Below are positions 23,155 to 31,725 of a stretch of 38,133 nt of DNA, one piece after another. The stretch's first letter is position 1; each line of letters opens with the position of its first letter. Position numbers and translations under genes: made by a program. The notes beneath the pieces were generated by a model. It had not been told where the DNA came from, searched no databases, and was given only the letters and a program-made list of their open reading frames with translations. Source of the stretch: Lachnospiraceae bacterium (GTDB lineage: Bacteria; Bacillota; Clostridia; Lachnospirales; Lachnospiraceae); assembly GCA_022797995.1 (NCBI GenBank), contig JAAWLQ010000003.1, positions 1 to 38,133 on the forward strand, in the 5' to 3' direction.

Positions 23155-24753
23155 TTGTCGAAAGTGTTATATTCAATAATTCTAGCATTTAATTGCGTTT
23201 CTGCGATTTTCCATTGGAATAAATTTAAGTTTAGGCTAAAAGGAGGCAGAAACGCCACCGTTTTAGACATAAAATCTGACTTGATTGGGGGGATATATTT
23301 GGATGAAATAAGACTTAAAATTTCTAATCCGATTAATATGACATATAAAAAGATTCTGTTGCGTAAATTTTTTTATATGGTTTTTATAAGTGCTGATGGG
23401 AAAAAACTGGATGTGTACATAGCAACTGTGTTTGGAGGAATTACGCAGGATATTACAGAGCTGGATAAGATATATTCATCTGTTCAGCATGATCCCCAGG
23501 ACGCCTGCTCTTTGGAGTTTGCATTTTTTACTCCTGAAAACGATGGTAAGCTAATAGAAAAAGTATCGTTTACCAATTTGACAGATTCGTTTTGCCAGCA
23601 ACCTCAATGGATAGGTAAGGTTTGGGGGGCTTGTGAATCCTATACCGATCAAAAGAGCATTGCTGAATTATTGAAAAAGACATATCCTTCTCTGTATCCA
23701 AGCGGAAAAGGAGAAGCAAATATTGATATGAATGCATCTCCTAAAATCTATTATATAAAGAAGGGAGACAAGCCATCCCATATTTGTATAGCAGATAAGG
23801 GAAGATATGAGGATGTTTCAGAACCGTCTCGACACAGATACGCATATAAGCTGTATAATCAGAATAAAGGTAAGAAGATAGATGGACTTGAAATAATGAA
23901 TTGGATCAAAGCAGACATTACTCTTTCATCCAATATTTTAAAAGAACCTGTGCTCTTTTCTGTCGAACTTGAGCAGGGCAAAATAATTACACCTGATTTT
24001 ACGTGGTATTTTGCACCCCCGGCGGGTTATGTCGTAAGTGAAAATTCCTCTGTAAGGATTGGGGAAAAAGGCATGGCAAAAGAAGAAAAGAATGCCATAC
24101 AGGGGGTTATGGATGAAACAACTGTTTTGTTTAGCGAATGGGACAAATCTCCCTTGTCAATTAAGGAACGTAAAAAATCGCGGGTATTATTTAAGGCGGC
24201 TCCTGTCAAAGATATTGATAATTTATCCGAAGACACTGTCCTTGCAGTTGCACTATATATGACAAGTCCTCAGGAACCAACAAACCGGCAGTTTTGGATC
24301 GGTCTAATTATTGCATTCCTTCTGTCGTTTTGCTCTGACAAAACAAGGATTAATGATTATTATTCATGTTTGAAACTAAGTTGTACTTGTGTTGAAAATG
24401 CCTGTTTTTGTGAATATGTATGTAACGCTTTAAGTATCCTTTCGCCAATTTTATTGTTATGTACATTTTTTACTTTTATCATGTCCCCCCAAAAGTGTTT
24501 TCCGCCAGATGCTCCAAAATGGACCGTGTGCTTTAAAGTATGTCGTATCTGTGGTTTTGTTTTTACAGCCTTACTTATGGTATATGTATTTGGTTTATGG
24601 TTTCTTGTTCCAGTCTGGCTGATAAGTTTTATAAGCTGCCGTCTCAATATCTGGATCCTTGGATTGTTGTTTTTTCTTGCGGCTATAGCAAATATTGTCT
24701 ACCTCATTTATTGTCTGGGTAAGTTGAAACGTAAAATATTTAATTGTCTGTAA
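23155..24753 (+). CDS. Unrecognised membrane protein
   Basis: A 532-residue protein with no family recognised. A possible N-terminal helix (VLYSIILAFNCVSAIFHW) is followed by a ~370-residue soluble region rich in beta-type patterns, and then three or four helices (FWIGLIIAFLLSFC; LSILSPILLLCTFFTFIM; VFTALLMVYVFGLWFLVPVWLISF; IWILGLLFFLAAIANIVYLIYC) before a basic tail. Cysteines cluster between the helices (LKLSCTCVENACFCEYVC). The start is uncertain: TTG at 23155 has no ribosome-binding site, while TTG at 23299 follows GGGGGG but would remove the first helix. Base composition is clearly lower in GC than the flanks, suggesting transfer. It may be the sensor or transport partner of the next genes; that is only proximity. 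Confidence 0.65.
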   Translation: MSKVLYSIILAFNCVSAIFHWNKFKFRLKGGRNATVLDIKSDLIGGIYLDEIRLKISNPINMTYKKILLRKFFYMVFISADGKKLDVYIATVFGGITQDITELDKIYSSVQHDPQDACSLEFAFFTPENDGKLIEKVSFTNLTDSFCQQPQWIGKVWGACESYTDQKSIAELLKKTYPSLYPSGKGEANIDMNASPKIYYIKKGDKPSHICIADKGRYEDVSEPSRHRYAYKLYNQNKGKKIDGLEIMNWIKADITLSSNILKEPVLFSVELEQGKIITPDFTWYFAPPAGYVVSENSSVRIGEKGMAKEEKNAIQGVMDETTVLFSEWDKSPLSIKERKKSRVLFKAAPVKDIDNLSEDTVLAVALYMTSPQEPTNRQFWIGLIIAFLLSFCSDKTRINDYYSCLKLSCTCVENACFCEYVCNALSILSPILLLCTFFTFIMSPQKCFPPDAPKWTVCFKVCRICGFVFTALLMVYVFGLWFLVPVWLISFISCRLNIWILGLLFFLAAIANIVYLIYCLGKLKRKIFNCL

Positions 24754-24815
24754 ATTTACAGAAGGATCCTACTGACTATATGAATCAAATTATGAAAATT
24801 CAACTATTGTAGAAA

Positions 24816-24844
24816 TTGAAAATATCCTAATAGTGTGGTATTAT
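24816..24844 (+). promoter_or_regulatory. Promoter of the PP-loop/TudS-like operon
   Basis: TTGAAA (24816-24821), 17 bases, TATTAT (24839-24844). A TGTCCG/CGGACA stem-loop (24915-24932) lies in the leader, just before the favoured ATG. Confidence 0.65.
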
Positions 24845-24946
24845 TGCTGTATGATGAATAAGATGCTGAAAGGATACCATTAAATGGGAATGCTTCATTC
24901 TAATATCAATTTGATGTCCGTTGAAATCGGACAGAGAGGGGTGGAA

Positions 24947-25714
24947 ATGGTTAATATAGAAGAAAACTCTCAAAAAGATAAAAGAGTATTGTTAATGCTC
25001 TCTGGAGGCAGAGATTCCTTTTTATCAGCTTGTTGTCTGATTGAAGAGGGTTATCAAGTATATATGGTCACTTATGATAACGGATGTATATCTGATATAG
25101 GCAGCACCAAAGCAGTAGCAGAAAGAATTATCAGAAAATATGGTACTTCCAAGGCTGTATTTGTCGGTGTACAGAGTATAGCAGCTAATTTGTATCGCCT
25201 TCAGGAACCATATCTTTATCAGACTATCAGTGAAAGCAGTGGAAAATATCCTAACTTACGTCCCGCACAGCTGCCTTGTCTGGCTTGTCATACGAGTATG
25301 TATCTGGAAGCTATCGCTTTTTGCAAAGTACACGGCATCCATTATCTTGCAGAAGGCGCACGGAAGGCACAGAAATTTTTTGTAGAGCTTCCAGAGATGG
25401 TAAAACGGTATCGAGAGCTTACAGAACAAAATGGAATCAAACTTGTCCTGCCAGTGTATAATCTCATAAATGATTGGGAACGCAAGCTTCAGCTGGCAGA
25501 CCGTGGATATATCCCCAAAACAAAAGAGCCCCAGTGTTGGATAGGATGTCCATTGCAGAAAGAGCTAATACCCGAAGAAATAGAAAGTCTGGCGACTTAT
25601 TATGATAATGAGATAAAGCCTGAACTACAGCTGCTTATTGATGAAAAGATGAAAATCTATTCTTATGAAGAATTAGATAGCAATATATCTGGAGAAAAGT
25701 ACATTGAGTTTTAA
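24947..25714 (+). CDS. PP-loop (adenine nucleotide alpha-hydrolase-like) ATPase with cysteine pairs
   Basis: ATG at 24947 follows GAGAGGGG closely and gives 255 residues; the track start at 24884 is possible but has a poorer site. The N-type ATP pyrophosphatase loop is LLMLSGGRDSFLSACCL (SGGxDS). Two cysteine pairs, LPCLACHTSMY (~130) and QCWIGCPL (~220), could hold iron-sulphur or zinc, as in TtcA/TtuA thiolases or QueC. Such enzymes adenylate a carbonyl or base and then swap in sulphur or nitrogen. The gene overlaps the TudS-like desulfidase gene by 11 bases, so a shared sulphur-base chemistry on a nucleotide or tRNA is likely. GC is low relative to neighbours. Confidence 0.8.
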   Translation: MVNIEENSQKDKRVLLMLSGGRDSFLSACCLIEEGYQVYMVTYDNGCISDIGSTKAVAERIIRKYGTSKAVFVGVQSIAANLYRLQEPYLYQTISESSGKYPNLRPAQLPCLACHTSMYLEAIAFCKVHGIHYLAEGARKAQKFFVELPEMVKRYRELTEQNGIKLVLPVYNLINDWERKLQLADRGYIPKTKEPQCWIGCPLQKELIPEEIESLATYYDNEIKPELQLLIDEKMKIYSYEELDSNISGEKYIEF

Positions 25715-26267
25715 TGCGCAATATGCAGTCCTACTTCCTCCCTGTATCCTGTCTCCTGGCATACAGGCAAAGAGGAAACCTGGGAAACATTGGGGATATC
25801 CATTTATGGAATTACTCATGCGGTATAGTGTAAATACGGTTTTTTTGCCGTGTCCGGAGTCTTCTTTTGGAGGTTTTGAACGGGGGTTACAGCGTGGGAA
25901 ACATGGAATTGATTATTATAGGCAGTTAAGCGGGTATAAAAACCATTGTCTGTGCCTGGCAAAGGAAACAGCAAGAATGGTTTTGGATATACAGGCAGGT
26001 GGTTTCTGCTTTATCTGCATATTAGGAATCGAACATTCGCCAACCTGTGCTGTCAGTTATATGTATTCTCATAAAGGAATGTTAAAATGTGCAGGAATGT
26101 TTTATGAAGCTTTACAGAAGGAATTAGAGATAATCGGAATAAAAATCCCATGGATAGGCATTAATCGAACATACCCTCAAAAGTCTTTGAAGGAGTTGGA
26201 AAAACAACTGCTTAGCAGAACTGATAAATATCTACCTCAGAAATGTCAAAGTCATATACTACAATAA
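25704..26267 (+). CDS. TudS-like (DUF523-related) putative desulfidase
   Basis: A 187-residue protein starting at TTG, with GGAG 9 bases upstream inside the end of the PP-loop gene; the overlap shows coupling. Three cysteines sit where TudS-type desulfidases bind a [4Fe-4S] cluster: PPCILSPG near the N-terminus, FLPCPESSFGG (~50) and GIEHSPTCAVSYMY (~115). TudS removes sulphur from 2-thiouracil, and related fused forms act on 4-thiouridine in tRNA. The N-terminal ILNTASK-like segment is altered here (ILSPGIQAKRK). Function on free thio-bases or tRNA is inferred, not shown. AT-rich like its partner. DUF523 proteins of other function are the main alternative. Confidence 0.72.
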   Translation: MSFNAQYAVLLPPCILSPGIQAKRKPGKHWGYPFMELLMRYSVNTVFLPCPESSFGGFERGLQRGKHGIDYYRQLSGYKNHCLCLAKETARMVLDIQAGGFCFICILGIEHSPTCAVSYMYSHKGMLKCAGMFYEALQKELEIIGIKIPWIGINRTYPQKSLKELEKQLLSRTDKYLPQKCQSHILQ

Positions 26268-26306
26268 GAAATTTAATAGGCTTTAAATAAGTATATTGGG
26301 TAATAA

Positions 26307-26334
26307 CGCTCAGCTACATGAATGCAGCTGAGCG
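26307..26334 (+). terminator. Stem-loop between convergent TudS-like and recQ genes
   Basis: CGCTCAGCT pairs perfectly with AGCTGAGCG around a 10-base loop. There is no proper T-run on either side, so terminator strength is uncertain, but the place between convergent genes fits. Confidence 0.5.
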
Positions 26335-26362
26335 CTATTGCCACCAAAGATAAGGGAATAAA

Positions 26363-28909
26363 TCACTCAATCAACCCGTGCCGTTTCAGCCTCGCCCGGA
26401 TGCCGCCCGATGTCCTGCTGTGCCGCCTGGCAATCTCTGGTATCTTCATTCCGGACTCATACTCCTGATCCAGCCTGGCGTCTTCCTCCTCGCTCCAGGC
26501 CGCCCCTGCTCCGTCCGGCCGGTTCTTTGATCGATTATATTCCGCCCTGTCAAAAACCTTCGCTTCTTCCTTCTCTGCAGACTCTACGGAACTATCGCCG
26601 CTCTCCTCTTCTGCCCTGGGTCCCACCAGATGCTCAACAATCATCTTCTGCACCTTCGGCGGATACTTCATCAGCTTATATGGGACGCCGCTGGAGCTCA
26701 CCTTTTCTTCAAGCAGGATTCCATATTCCAGGCCCTGTGTGGTAGGTTTCTTGACAAATACGCCGCCGGTGCCATCTTCACAGGTCAGTCCCTGGGATAC
26801 CAGATATTCCCATATCTGTCCCAATGTTGCCTTTTTCACGCCGGTTACCGTACAGATACGGTTGAGTTCATTTTTAATCTCACTGATATAGTACATATCC
26901 TGATACTGAAATTCCTCCGCATCCTTTTCCGCAAGATAAAATGCAGACCTTTTTTTCTTCTTTGTTCTGGAAGTTTTTGAACCTGATGTTCCTGCCGCGT
27001 TCAGCTTTCCATCTTCATCCTCGTTCCCACTTCCGCCATTCCCCATCTGGCTGTCCTGACTCTGCATGCTGATAACAGCGCCCGGATGGGCTTCCACAAA
27101 TGCCGCTATGGCATTCAGGAATCTGTCCCCATATTTCTCACTCTTGCTTTTACCCACACCGGACACCGTCAGTAAATCATCTACCGTTTCAGGTAATTTT
27201 ATGCACATATCAATCAAGGTCTTATCATTAAAAATGATATATGGCGGCAGTCCTTCCTCCCGTGCCATCTCAAGCCGAAGCTTACGCAATTCCTCGAACA
27301 GGTCATACCCCGCTGCCGTCAACGCATCCGTGCTTCTCTTTCGGGAAGCCCTCCTCCTATCCGGCTCTTTTTCTTCATAAATGCGCATGATCACACGGGT
27401 ATTCTCATCTCTTAACCGCGAGATGTCCCCCATTTTCAGTACGCTGTACTGCTCTTCTGTCTGGTACAGATACCCTTCTTCAATCAGCTGGCTGATCAGA
27501 CTCCTCAGCAAAGTTTCATTCCTGTCTTTTAACACCCCGTATGACCTGTAATTCACAGTGCCCAGTTCCCGGAGTCTTGCCCGGTCGGCTCCCATCAGCG
27601 TTCCCAGGACGATGGTCAAGCCATACCTCCCCTTTGTCTCCGCCACACAGTTGATAATCTGCTTCGCCTCGGCAGTCATATCCACTTCCCTGTATTCCCT
27701 GTGACAATTCCCACAGTTATCGCAGGGATTGCTGGTTTTTTCGCCGAAATAATTCAGAATCGTATTCCGCAGACATCCAGTGGTTCTGCAGTAACCTTCC
27801 ATTATCTGGAGCCGCCGCATATCCCTCTGCTTTACCAGCTCCACATCCTCTGTGTCCAGGTCGGAGAAATCCTTCTTCTCCAGCAGGAATTTATTGATGA
27901 TGATATCCTGGGCTGAGAAAAGCAGAATACACTGGGCCGGTTCTCCGTCTCTGCCGGCACGTCCTGCCTCCTGATAGTAATTCTCCATACTTTGGGGCAT
28001 ATTGTAATGAATCACATATCTCACATTGGATTTGTCTATGCCCATGCCAAAGGCATTGGTCGCCACCATAACCGGCGCCCGGTCGTATATGAAATCCTCC
28101 TGATTCTTCTTCCTGGTATCATTGTCAAGTCCCGCATGATACCTTGTTACCGGCACACCCTTTTTACACAGTACTTCAAAAAGGTTGTCCACATTTTTCC
28201 TGGTGGCACAGTAAATAATCCCGCTTTCCCGGGGGTGTTTTTCTATGTAATCTGTGACAAAATCCTCTTTCCTGCGTATATTTTCCACACTGTAATACAG
28301 ATTTTCCCTGTCAAAGCCTGTCACTGTCACACTGGGGTTTACAAGCCGCAGCGTGCACAGAATGTCTTCTTTTACCTCTTCTGTGGCTGTGGCCGTAAAT
28401 GCGCTGACAATGGGTCTCTGGGGAAGATTATTTATGAAATCCACGATTTTCAGATAGCTGGGCCTGAAATCCTGACCCCACTGAGAAATGCAATGAGCCT
28501 CGTCCACGGTTATCATGGAAATATCTGCACGGTTGGCAAATTCTGTAAAACCATAGCTCTCTAAACGCTCCGGCGCCACATAGATAATTCTGTATGCACC
28601 TGCCGCCGCCAGGCTCAACGCCTTTCCAATCTGGGTCTCCGTGAGGGAAGAGTTGATAAACGCCGCGTGAATTCCTGCCTCGTTCAGAGCCTTCACCTGG
28701 TCCTGCATCAGGGATATCAGCGGCGATATCACCAAAGTGATGCCGGGCAGCATCAGCGCCGGAACCTGATAGCATATAGATTTACCCGCCCCTGTGGGCA
28801 TAATTGCGAGGCTGTCACGGCCCGCCATGATTGCTTCGATGATACTTTCCTGTCCCGGCCGGAAGGAATCGTATCCAAAAAAGGTCTTCAGAGTTTCTCT
28901 TGCGGTCAT
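26363..28909 (-). CDS. recQ: ATP-dependent DNA helicase RecQ with extended C-terminus
   Basis: An 848-residue RecQ helicase, longer than the ~600 of E. coli RecQ. Domains in order: helicase lobe 1 with FRPGQESIIEAI (motif 0), MPTGAGKS (Walker A) and DEAH; lobe 2 with ATNAFGMGIDKSNV and QEAGRAGRDG; the four-cysteine zinc site (CRTTGCLRNTILNYFG, then CDNCGNC) at ~375-400; RQC winged helix to ~510; HRDC at ~530-600 (LPPYIIFNDKTLIDM; LLTVSGVGKSKSEKYG); a charged linker; and a C-terminal winged-helix/RQC-like module with a Myb-like end (AWSEEEDARLDQEYESGMKI). It unwinds DNA 3'-5' in recombinational repair. AAGGGG lies before the ATG. It is followed by no close partner gene. Confidence 0.96.
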   Translation of the reverse strand: MTARETLKTFFGYDSFRPGQESIIEAIMAGRDSLAIMPTGAGKSICYQVPALMLPGITLVISPLISLMQDQVKALNEAGIHAAFINSSLTETQIGKALSLAAAGAYRIIYVAPERLESYGFTEFANRADISMITVDEAHCISQWGQDFRPSYLKIVDFINNLPQRPIVSAFTATATEEVKEDILCTLRLVNPSVTVTGFDRENLYYSVENIRRKEDFVTDYIEKHPRESGIIYCATRKNVDNLFEVLCKKGVPVTRYHAGLDNDTRKKNQEDFIYDRAPVMVATNAFGMGIDKSNVRYVIHYNMPQSMENYYQEAGRAGRDGEPAQCILLFSAQDIIINKFLLEKKDFSDLDTEDVELVKQRDMRRLQIMEGYCRTTGCLRNTILNYFGEKTSNPCDNCGNCHREYREVDMTAEAKQIINCVAETKGRYGLTIVLGTLMGADRARLRELGTVNYRSYGVLKDRNETLLRSLISQLIEEGYLYQTEEQYSVLKMGDISRLRDENTRVIMRIYEEKEPDRRRASRKRSTDALTAAGYDLFEELRKLRLEMAREEGLPPYIIFNDKTLIDMCIKLPETVDDLLTVSGVGKSKSEKYGDRFLNAIAAFVEAHPGAVISMQSQDSQMGNGGSGNEDEDGKLNAAGTSGSKTSRTKKKKRSAFYLAEKDAEEFQYQDMYYISEIKNELNRICTVTGVKKATLGQIWEYLVSQGLTCEDGTGGVFVKKPTTQGLEYGILLEEKVSSSGVPYKLMKYPPKVQKMIVEHLVGPRAEEESGDSSVESAEKEEAKVFDRAEYNRSKNRPDGAGAAWSEEEDARLDQEYESGMKIPEIARRHSRTSGGIRARLKRHGLIE

Positions 28910-28995
28910 TTTTATCCCCTTTTAATTATATTGTTTGGAACATACATCCATTTCTCCAATCCCCATTATATTTTCTTTTTCCTAAAATAGCAACA

Positions 28996-29056
28996 AAAAA
29001 GGAATCCATTCCCTCTTTTTCGCCGCTGAGGCAAAAAGAGGAATGGATTCCTTTTT
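28996..29056. terminator. Very long bidirectional terminator hairpin
   Basis: AAAAAGGAATCCATTC (28996-29011) pairs with 29041-29056, CTCTTTTT (29013-29020) with AAAAAGAG, and GCC with GGC at the tip: about 27 pairs with a single bulge. With A-runs and T-runs at the ends it could terminate in both directions, here after the 84-residue gene on the minus strand and before recQ. Confidence 0.85.
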
Positions 29057-29059
29057 CCT

Positions 29060-29314
29060 CTAAACCCAGAAGGGCTTCTGATCCTTATGGGTAAAATTCT
29101 TCATCCTCCCGTTCAGTTCCTCCAGCTGATTCTCATAGAAAACCTTCTGCTTCTCCGTCAGCTTTCCCTCCTCCGACAATGTCCGGAACATATCCTCGAA
29201 CTCCTTCAGATTCAGCTGCGCGGCATCTTTATAATTATTCTCGAAATTCTTCTGAATGCGGTCCAGCTTCTCATCCAGCTGCTTTTCGGCACCTGATTTT
29301 CTCTTCCAGAACAT
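29060..29314 (-). CDS. Small charged helical protein of unknown function
   Basis: An 84-residue protein, almost fully helical by pattern with many Lys/Glu (EKQLDEKLDRIQKNFENNYK; LTEKQKVFYENQLEELNGRM), so a coiled coil or helical hairpin is likely. GAGAGGAGTGG lies upstream of the ATG. The long terminator hairpin begins right after its stop. No family was recognised and nothing in its neighbours fixes a role. It is counted as a real gene because of its good ribosome-binding site, codon use and terminator. Confidence 0.7.
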   Translation of the reverse strand: MFWKRKSGAEKQLDEKLDRIQKNFENNYKDAAQLNLKEFEDMFRTLSEEGKLTEKQKVFYENQLEELNGRMKNFTHKDQKPFWV

Positions 29315-29361
29315 GGTTCCACTCCTCTCTCCGCTTATTTCCCTCCGCTCATTCCTTCTGA

Positions 29362-30905
29362 TTAGGCGCCGTGCCTGACAAGGGCTTCTATTCGATAACT
29401 GACGTCTGCCAGACCGTCAGCAGCATAAGGTATCAACATTACAAAATAAGGCATGGCATATCGAGCGCTTGCCTCCCACAACATACTGAATAAAAAACCT
29501 CCGATAAATGTCACAAGAAGAATCAGATAATCATTTTTCCTGCAATCAACACTATTTTTTTCATTTTTTCTTCTCTTTCTCCAGCGAGCGGCTCCTGATA
29601 TGCAAAAATAACATGCGCCTATATATACCAGGCTCTGGTGTACAGACATAACCGACAGGAGTCTGTCTTTTGTCTCTCCCTGATAAATATCCCACGCCAC
29701 AGATGTGCGTTCGCCACAGAAGTCCAGCGTCTCATACAGACATTGAAAGTCTTCCCTCTCCCATTGCTCTGTAAGCTTATAATAATAAAACTTAACCATA
29801 TAATCAGGATGTTTTATCATATATTCCAGAGAATCCTTAGCCGCTTCAGCACTGATTTGAGCAGTCAATTCTGTATTATAAGAACATTCCATAAAGAGCT
29901 CAGAGTGGTATCCGTTCCATCCTCCGGGGCTGCGGCCTTCATCCCACTGCATCCCCATCGCAATATAAGCAATTGCCGGAACTCCCTCTCCCATCGTATT
30001 TTTTGCCCGATATTCATAAAATTTTCGCGGCAGCATGATACCGGCGACCGTTGCGGCAATCAGTACCAGCAGGAGGCCAAGATAACGTAGCTGGCGCCTG
30101 GACGTATACCCCCCCACACCAGAAAACACGCAATTACAAAGATAAGTGTGTTTTTTCTGAGTGCTATGGCTGTTGCCAGTCCCAAACCTGCGAATAACAG
30201 ATTCATCCAAGAGGGCTTTGCCGAGTACTCCAACAGCATCCATAAGGTAAACAGACACAATGCAATACTGGGAATTTCACCATACATATTATTTATATAG
30301 AGGTAATATGGAAAGCAAAAAAGCATAAGCAGACACCAGAAAATCCTGGTTCGGGGTGTGGAAAACTTTTTTCTCACAATCATATACCCAGATACCAGAG
30401 AAAGTGCCATAAAGGGCATATAAAGCCATTGTATTGTCATTTCATCCGCAACAGGAATCAGCCGGAATATCACTTCAAAAAAGAGTACAAGCCCTGCCTG
30501 AAACGGCCACAAAGACATGTAAGAGCCTGTTGGTGCAATGGGAAGCAAATCATGATTTTTAGCCCGGTACGCGATATCATAAATAGACTTTGCATCGCTT
30601 TGAGGTAAATTGGCCGAATTTATAATCCACCATGCCGAAAAGAGCATAGCTGTCAAAAAGGCCAGCACTAATCCCAAAAAGCGTACTTTCTTTGGCAGCC
30701 TTTCTGCAAGGCAGGAAAATAACCAGCAGAATCCGAAAAAGATAAAACATCCCAAAAAATCTTCCGCCAGTCTCCTCGGACTGCTCACATTCACCTCATA
30801 TCCATCTGAAGTATATAGAAATGAATTAATACTTAAAAACAGCAAAAACAATAAACTGCAGCCATATATAACTATTTTATTAAAGACAATCCATTTATCT
30901 CTCAT
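29362..30905 (-). pseudogene. Multi-pass membrane glycosyltransferase-like protein, frameshifted at a G7 tract
   Basis: Two ORFs (30060-31022 and 29362-30258) make one ~514-residue, ~10-helix protein. The frames join at GGGGGGG (30109-30115 on the plus strand, as C7): one extra G lets FVIACFLVWGG run into YTSRRQLRYLGLLLVLIAA. The start at 30905 follows GGGGG and begins MRDKW; the track start at 31022 is an overextension. The first half (NLPQSDAKSIYDIAYRAKNH, ALRKNTLIFVIACFLVWGG) resembles the membrane part of dolichyl-phosphate-mannose-type (family 39/83) glycosyltransferases. The second half holds a large outer loop (YHSELFMECSYNTEL) and a final LWEASARYAMPYFVMLIPYA. It probably transfers a lipid-linked sugar to the cell envelope. 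As read it would be truncated. Confidence 0.75.
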
Positions 30906-30991
30906 GTTAACCCCCATCTCTCGTATACAATACACATAAATTCCAGTCCCGGTGTGAATTTCGCGGGCAATTTCGCAGTCCAAAGATATGT

Positions 30992-31240
30992 TTAATTCTG
31001 CCCGGCCTTCTTCGCCTTCCACGCGCTTATCTCACTGCAAATGGCAAGCATCTCATCCACAACCAGCTCCGCACTTTGAGGTCTCACGTTCTCCAGATAC
31101 GAGGTCATTCTCCTCATGGCTTTCGGACTTCCCAGGTTCTTCGCGACCGCCTCCCCAAGTTCTTCTGGAAAGCCCAGACTTTTCACGGTGTCTACAAGCC
31201 GCTTCTTTTCCTCCGCCCATTCCTTTTGATTCGGTGTCAT
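30992..31240 (-). CDS. Small conserved-looking protein of unknown function
   Basis: ATG at 31240 has GGGAGG 7 bases upstream and gives 82 residues; the track start at 31255 lacks one. The protein is helical and soluble (KEWAEEKKRLVDTVKSLGFP; KAMRRMTSYLENVRPQSAEL; LAICSEISAWKAKKAG), with no cysteine motif or membrane helix. It lies 25 bases after the NifX-type gene on the same strand and is probably cotranscribed with it. No family function was recognised. Confidence 0.7.
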   Translation of the reverse strand: MTPNQKEWAEEKKRLVDTVKSLGFPEELGEAVAKNLGSPKAMRRMTSYLENVRPQSAELVVDEMLAICSEISAWKAKKAGQN

Positions 31241-31265
31241 GTTTATTCCTCCCAAAAATTATTCT

Positions 31266-31724
31266 CTAATCCTTATGGCATCCATGGTCTCCGCAGGAAT
31301 GGCCTTCTCCATGATGTCCATGGTCTCCGCAGGAATGACCCTCCCCATGATGTCCATGGTCTCCGCAGGAATGCCCTTCCCCATGATGTCCATGATGATC
31401 ACAGTTGGCTTCTGCCGCAAAAGATAGTCTCCCCTCGGCAAAAGCTCTGGCTGCCTCATCTGCCGATCCGCTGACCCCTGCATATAATTCGATGCCAGCC
31501 TCAGCCAATGCCATCTGGGCCCCGCCGCCAATCCCTCCACAAATCAGCGCATGCACTCCCTCCGCCTTCAAAAACCCGGCAAGTGCGCCATGGCCGGTTC
31601 CATTTGTACCTATCACTTTCCCTCCGTTTACTCTGCCATCAGAGACATCGTAAACCTTAAACTGTTCCGTTCTTCCAAAATGCTGAAATACCTGTCCATT
31701 TTCATAAGTTACCGCTACCTTCAT
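31266..31724 (-). CDS. NifX/NafY-type (dinitrogenase iron-molybdenum cofactor-binding fold) protein with His/Cys repeat tail
   Basis: A 152-residue protein. Residues 1-105 form the NifX/NifB-C-terminal-like fold: MKVAVTYENGQVFQHFGRTEQF, the GHGALAGFLKAEGVHALICGGIGGGA core and SADEAARAFAEGRL. Residues ~108-152 are a metal-binding tail with three 12-residue units (GHHGEGHSCGDH). Such proteins outside nitrogen fixation bind metal clusters or metals; the tail suggests nickel, zinc or cobalt storage or handling. AGGAGGAG lies before the ATG. No nif structural genes are present, so the role is general metal biology. A short open frame ends one base before this start. Confidence 0.85.
   Translation of the reverse strand: MKVAVTYENGQVFQHFGRTEQFKVYDVSDGRVNGGKVIGTNGTGHGALAGFLKAEGVHALICGGIGGGAQMALAEAGIELYAGVSGSADEAARAFAEGRLSFAAEANCDHHGHHGEGHSCGDHGHHGEGHSCGDHGHHGEGHSCGDHGCHKD
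31283..31390 (-). repeat. Three 36-bp tandem repeats in the NifX-type gene
   Basis: CATGGTCTCCGCAGGAATG starts at 31283, 31319 and 31355, exactly 36 bases apart, with a partial fourth unit at 31391. Each unit codes for the 12-residue His/Cys repeat. The near-identity of copies at DNA level indicates recent slippage or unequal exchange. Confidence 0.9.
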
Positions 31725-31725
31725 C

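Noticed and set aside
31283-31390. Possible CRISPR-like repeats
   Set aside because: The 36-bp repeats are contiguous without spacers and code in frame for the His/Cys tail.
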